This document shows, piece after piece, positions 60,951-64,000 of a stretch of DNA of 64,000 bases. Origin of the DNA: Bradyrhizobium algeriense (GTDB taxonomy: Bacteria > Pseudomonadota > Alphaproteobacteria > Rhizobiales > Xanthobacteraceae); NCBI RefSeq assembly GCF_036924595.1, contig NZ_JAZHRV010000001.1:5208001-5272000 (forward strand), given 5' to 3'. Under the pieces are notes generated by a model, which did no database searches, was not told where the DNA came from, and saw nothing but the letters and a program-made list of their open reading frames with translations. Both the position numbers and the translations under genes were made by a program. How positions within the stretch are numbered: the first letter of the stretch is position 1; every line of letters starts with the position of its first letter.

Positions 60951-62591
60951 ATGGTGAAAACTCGCGTTCTGGTGGTGGGGGCCGGTCCGGTCGGACTCAC
61001 TCTGGCAATGGACCTCGCAACGCGGGGAATATCCGTAACTATCGTGGAAACCCGCGCCGCCGGGGAACCGCCAAGCGTGAAATGCAACCATGTCTCGTCC
61101 CGTTCGATGGAGATTTTCCGCAGGCTCGGGTTGGCGCAGAAGCTGCGCGACGCCGGATTGCCGGCCGACTACCCCAACGATTGCTCCTACCGCACCACGG
61201 CAACGGGCATCGAGCTCTCGCGCATCCTGATTCCCTGCCGGCGCGATCGTTATACCGCCACCAATGGGCCGGATACCGATTGGCCGACGGCCGAGCCGCC
61301 GCACCGCATCAACCAGATCTACATGGAACCCGTGCTGTTCGCGCACGCGGCTTCCATCGACGGGCTTCAGATTCTGAACCGCACCGCGTTCGAGGATTTT
61401 AGCGAAGGCAATGACGGCGTCGTTGCGACCGTCCGCAATCTCGACACCGGAACCGCCCTCCAAATTCATGCCGATTTCATCGTGGGCTGCGATGGGGCGC
61501 GTTCGCTCGTTCGCAAGGCCATCGACGCCAATCTGCAGGGAACGCCGATCATCCAGCGCGTGCAATCGACCTACATACACGCGCCCGGACTGCTCGCCCT
61601 GATGGACCACCCCGCCTGGATGACGCTGTCGCTCAATCCGCGGCGCTGCGGCACGGTGGTTGCGATCGACGGCCGCGAAAAATGGCTGATCCATAACCAT
61701 CTCAATCGCGAAGACGAGACCTTCGAATCCGTTGATCGCGACGCCTCGATCCGCGCTATCCTCGGCGTCGGCCCCGATTTCGAATACGAGGTGCTGAGCA
61801 AGGAGGACTGGGTCGGCCGCCGCCTGGTCGCCGACCGGTTTCGCAAGGGCCGCGCGTTCATCTGCGGCGACGCCGCGCATTTGTGGATGCCCTATGCCGG
61901 CTACGGCATGAATGCCGGGATCGCTGATGCGACCAACCTCGCATGGCTGCTGGCCGCCTATCTGCAAGGGTGGGCCGACATCGCCATCCTCGATGCCTAT
62001 GAGGCCGAACGCCTTCCCATCACCGAACAGGTGTCCCGCTTTGCAATGGAGATGGCCGGCAAGGTGCTAAGCCAGCGTCGCACCGTTCCCGATGAAATCG
62101 AACAGCCGGGGCCTGAAGGTGATGCTGTCCGCAAGCAGGTGGGTCAAGCCGCCTATGATCTGAACGTGCAGCAATATTGCTGCGCCGGCCTCAACTTCGG
62201 TTATTTCTACGATCGCTCCCCGATCATCGCCTATGACGGCGCCGAGCAACCGGGTTTTACGATGGCGGATTTCACGCCGTCCTCAACGCCGGGCTGCCGG
62301 CTTCCGTTCGCGAAACTATCCGATGGCCGGCCGATCTATGACGCGCTCGGGCCGGGCTACACACTGTTGCGCTACGATCCGGATGTAGCAGTAGCGCCGC
62401 TGGCCGAGGCGATGCGTGTCAACGGCGTGCCGTTTACAATCGTCGACGCCTCCGCTCCTGATCCTGATCACAAACTCATTCTTGCGCGTACCGATCAGCA
62501 CGTCGCCTGGCGCGGCGACGCGATCCCTGACAATCCAGCGCACCTCGTCGACAAGCTGCTCGGCCGAAGCTCCAACCCCAGTCCGGGTTGA
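60951..62591 (+). CDS. FAD-dependent aromatic monooxygenase (PheA/MhpA type)
   Basis: A 546-aa flavoprotein monooxygenase. VLVVGAGPVGLTLAMDLATR (GxGxxG) begins at residue 6, the DG motif DFIVGCDGARSLVRKAIDA lies at about 171-189 and GRAFICGDAAHLWMPYAGYG then MNAGIADATNLAWLLAA (GD motif) at about 301-337. The C-terminal thioredoxin-like domain, about 400-546, is typical of phenol and 3-(3-hydroxyphenyl)propionate hydroxylases. It adds one oxygen atom from O2 to an aromatic ring using NAD(P)H. The start is 60951 or 60921 (ten residues more). It is followed 7 bp later by an EamA transporter, likely co-transcribed. Confidence 0.9.
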   Translation: MVKTRVLVVGAGPVGLTLAMDLATRGISVTIVETRAAGEPPSVKCNHVSSRSMEIFRRLGLAQKLRDAGLPADYPNDCSYRTTATGIELSRILIPCRRDRYTATNGPDTDWPTAEPPHRINQIYMEPVLFAHAASIDGLQILNRTAFEDFSEGNDGVVATVRNLDTGTALQIHADFIVGCDGARSLVRKAIDANLQGTPIIQRVQSTYIHAPGLLALMDHPAWMTLSLNPRRCGTVVAIDGREKWLIHNHLNREDETFESVDRDASIRAILGVGPDFEYEVLSKEDWVGRRLVADRFRKGRAFICGDAAHLWMPYAGYGMNAGIADATNLAWLLAAYLQGWADIAILDAYEAERLPITEQVSRFAMEMAGKVLSQRRTVPDEIEQPGPEGDAVRKQVGQAAYDLNVQQYCCAGLNFGYFYDRSPIIAYDGAEQPGFTMADFTPSSTPGCRLPFAKLSDGRPIYDALGPGYTLLRYDPDVAVAPLAEAMRVNGVPFTIVDASAPDPDHKLILARTDQHVAWRGDAIPDNPAHLVDKLLGRSSNPSPG

Positions 62592-62598
62592 TCGCCTC

Positions 62599-63468
62599 AT
62601 GGCGGAGGTACGCTCCCAGCATCGCTTGGGCATTGCCCTTGTTGTCGCCGCCGCCATCGCCTGGAGCACGGCGCCGTTGTTCACGCGGCTGCTTCCCTAT
62701 GACTCCTGGACCATCCTGTTCTGGCGCGGATTGTTCGGCGGCGGCATGATCATGGTCTTGATGGTGCTGTTGCAGGGGCGTGCCGGCCTGCGGGATCTGA
62801 CCAGGATCGACAAAAACGGCTGGCTTGTTGCGTTGTTTTCGACATTGGCGATGATCGCCTTCATCCCTTCGCTGCAGCTCACGGATGTATCCAATGTCGC
62901 CATCATCATCGCGACGGGTCCCTTCCTCGCGGCGGCGCTCGCCTGGGTATGGCTGCGGGAAATCCCCCATCTGCGAACCATGCTGGCGAGCATCGTGGCG
63001 CTCTGCGGCGTCATGGTCATCGTCGGCAGCGCACGCTCCGGTTCCGACGTTCTCGGGATAGCCCTCGCCTGCTTCATGGCGCTGGCGATCGCCGCGATGA
63101 CGGTGATGGTACGGCGGCACAAGAATACATCGATGGTCGCCGCTGCCGCGATGTCGAACATCCTGGGCAGCGTCATCAGCATTCCCTTCGCCCACGGAAT
63201 AGCAGGGATAACCGGGTTCGACCTGCTCATTCTCGCGATGTTCGGATGCTTTCAGGTCGCCATCGGCCTCACGCTGTTCTTCCTCGGCTCGCGACTGCTG
63301 CCGTCCGGCCAGGCAGCCCTGATCTCCACGCTGGAGACGCCGCTGATGCCGTTCTGGATATGGGTGGGATTTGCCGAGATTCCCGCGCTGCGGGTTCTCA
63401 TCGGCGGCGCCCTGGTGATGGGCGCCGTCATTGCCGACATCGTCGGCGACAGCCGCACGCAGCGCTGA
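62599..63468 (+). CDS. EamA/DMT-family transporter
   Basis: A 289-aa membrane protein with two EamA repeats of five helices each: the first includes GIALVVAAAIAWSTAPLFTR and LSTLAMIAFIPSLQ-like segments, the second ALACFMALAIAAMTVMVRR and LPSGQAALISTLETPLMPFW near the end, the usual drug/metabolite exporter signature. Start 62599 (MAEVRSQHRLG) lies just after the monooxygenase stop. It may move the aromatic substrate or a product of the monooxygenase, an inference. Converges on the amidohydrolase gene. Confidence 0.9.
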   Translation: MAEVRSQHRLGIALVVAAAIAWSTAPLFTRLLPYDSWTILFWRGLFGGGMIMVLMVLLQGRAGLRDLTRIDKNGWLVALFSTLAMIAFIPSLQLTDVSNVAIIIATGPFLAAALAWVWLREIPHLRTMLASIVALCGVMVIVGSARSGSDVLGIALACFMALAIAAMTVMVRRHKNTSMVAAAAMSNILGSVISIPFAHGIAGITGFDLLILAMFGCFQVAIGLTLFFLGSRLLPSGQAALISTLETPLMPFWIWVGFAEIPALRVLIGGALVMGAVIADIVGDSRTQR

Positions 63469-63473
63469 CTGAT

Positions 63474-64000
63474 TCACCGCACCGCGAACGGCGCCTGGTA
63501 GGGCCGGCCGAACGGCACGCCGTTGATCACGGTCTGCACGGGTTTAAGCAGCAGCTTGCCCTCGCGCTTGTTGTTGCGGGTGTCGACGAACGAGGTCTGC
63601 GCCTCCACCAGCTCCATGATCGCGACGTCGCCGGGCGCACCGATCTGCAGCGTGCCGATCTTCGGCGCACGGTTGATGATTTTTGCGGGCGTCACCGTCG
63701 CCGCCGCCACCACCTGCTCCAGTGTAAGGCCGAGCGGGATGAACTTGCTCATGACGTTCGGCAGATAGGGCATGCCCGGCGAATTGCCGGAGAAGACGTG
63801 GATGTCGGAGGAGATCGTGTCCGGCGTACAGCCGCCCGGGATCGCCACGTCCGCCACGGTAAAGTCAAAACTGCCGCCGCCATGGCCGACATCGAACATC
63901 ACGCCGCGCTGCTTGGCGGCGAGCGCCGCCGGGAGCAGTTTGCCATCCTGCACGATGTTGGTGAAGGCGCCGGCGATGTTCGGCGCGCCGGAATAGCAAT
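63474..64000 (-). CDS. Amidohydrolase/deacetylase metallohydrolase (5' end off window)
   Basis: The gene continues past the right edge, so only the C-terminal 175 residues are seen. The frame is open to 64000 and reads YSGAPNIAGAFTNIVQDGKL before the first internal Met. Motifs of the urease-type amidohydrolase family are FDVGHGGGSFDF (metal His) and DTISSDIHVFSG, the metal Asp with DxH, followed by LTLEQVVAAATVTPAKIINR and the composite-domain end GAPGDVAIMELVE. It hydrolyses a cyclic amide or N-acyl group; relatives include D-aminoacylases and dihydroorotase-like enzymes. Start not in window. Confidence 0.88.
   Translation of the reverse strand, partial: CYSGAPNIAGAFTNIVQDGKLLPAALAAKQRGVMFDVGHGGGSFDFTVADVAIPGGCTPDTISSDIHVFSGNSPGMPYLPNVMSKFIPLGLTLEQVVAAATVTPAKIINRAPKIGTLQIGAPGDVAIMELVEAQTSFVDTRNNKREGKLLLKPVQTVINGVPFGRPYQAPFAVR

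Overview
The window reads as a chromosomal segment of a high-GC alphaproteobacterium of the Bradyrhizobium/Nitrobacteraceae type. The reasons are GC-rich codon use, a GcrA-family regulator, many families of palindromic intergenic repeats of the kind scattered through Bradyrhizobium genomes, and a gene set typical of that group (TlyA methylase, RibB with a degenerate GTP cyclohydrolase half, DUF1194, DUF3124, RT0821/Lpp0805 lipoprotein). Genus is inference; no rRNA gene is present.

Region 1 (1-6.8 kb) looks like the right end of a genomic island. It holds a truncated CocE/NonD hydrolase, a LysR regulator, a quinone-oxidoreductase-like enzyme and a divergent MFS transporter, then an excisionase-like HTH protein translationally coupled to a tyrosine integrase. 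The integrase frame runs into a tRNA-Gln(TTG) gene, the probable attachment site.

Region 2 (7-13 kb) has a DmdC-like acyl-CoA dehydrogenase, a membrane-anchored M15-type peptidase-like protein, a short GcrA paralogue, and a coupled pair made of a 63-aa protein and a coiled-coil membrane protein.

Region 3 (12.5-17.5 kb) is the most interesting part. It is an AT-richer cassette with a DUF262 (ParB-like) gene overlapping a HEPN nuclease-like gene (R-x4-H motif), a serine recombinase remnant, and a VapBC toxin-antitoxin pair with a perfect 10+10 bp operator palindrome. Two direct copies of one palindromic repeat flank the whole block. I read it as a small defence or abortive-infection island.

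Region 4 (17.5-53.8 kb) is mostly chromosomal housekeeping and metabolism: ring-cleavage dioxygenase, enoyl-CoA hydratase, 5'-nucleotidase, histone-deacetylase-like hydrolase, xseB, dxs, nucleoside deoxyribosyltransferase, two RNA methyltransferases, ClpS, an adenylate cyclase, chorismate synthase, an ECF sigma/anti-sigma pair, a DnaJ-type chaperone, PdxH, CorA, L,D-transpeptidase, extensin-like protein, acyl-CoA ligase, GcdH and RibB. A GMC oxidoreductase is broken by one frameshift and a TAXI-type solute-binding protein is a multi-lesion pseudogene.

Region 5 (53.9-64 kb) begins with a complete group II intron (about 1.93 kb) that splits an intergenic palindromic repeat. It is followed by a KefB-type antiporter, DUF3124 protein, PLP aminotransferase, Bug/TctC binding protein, FAD monooxygenase, EamA transporter and a truncated amidohydrolase.
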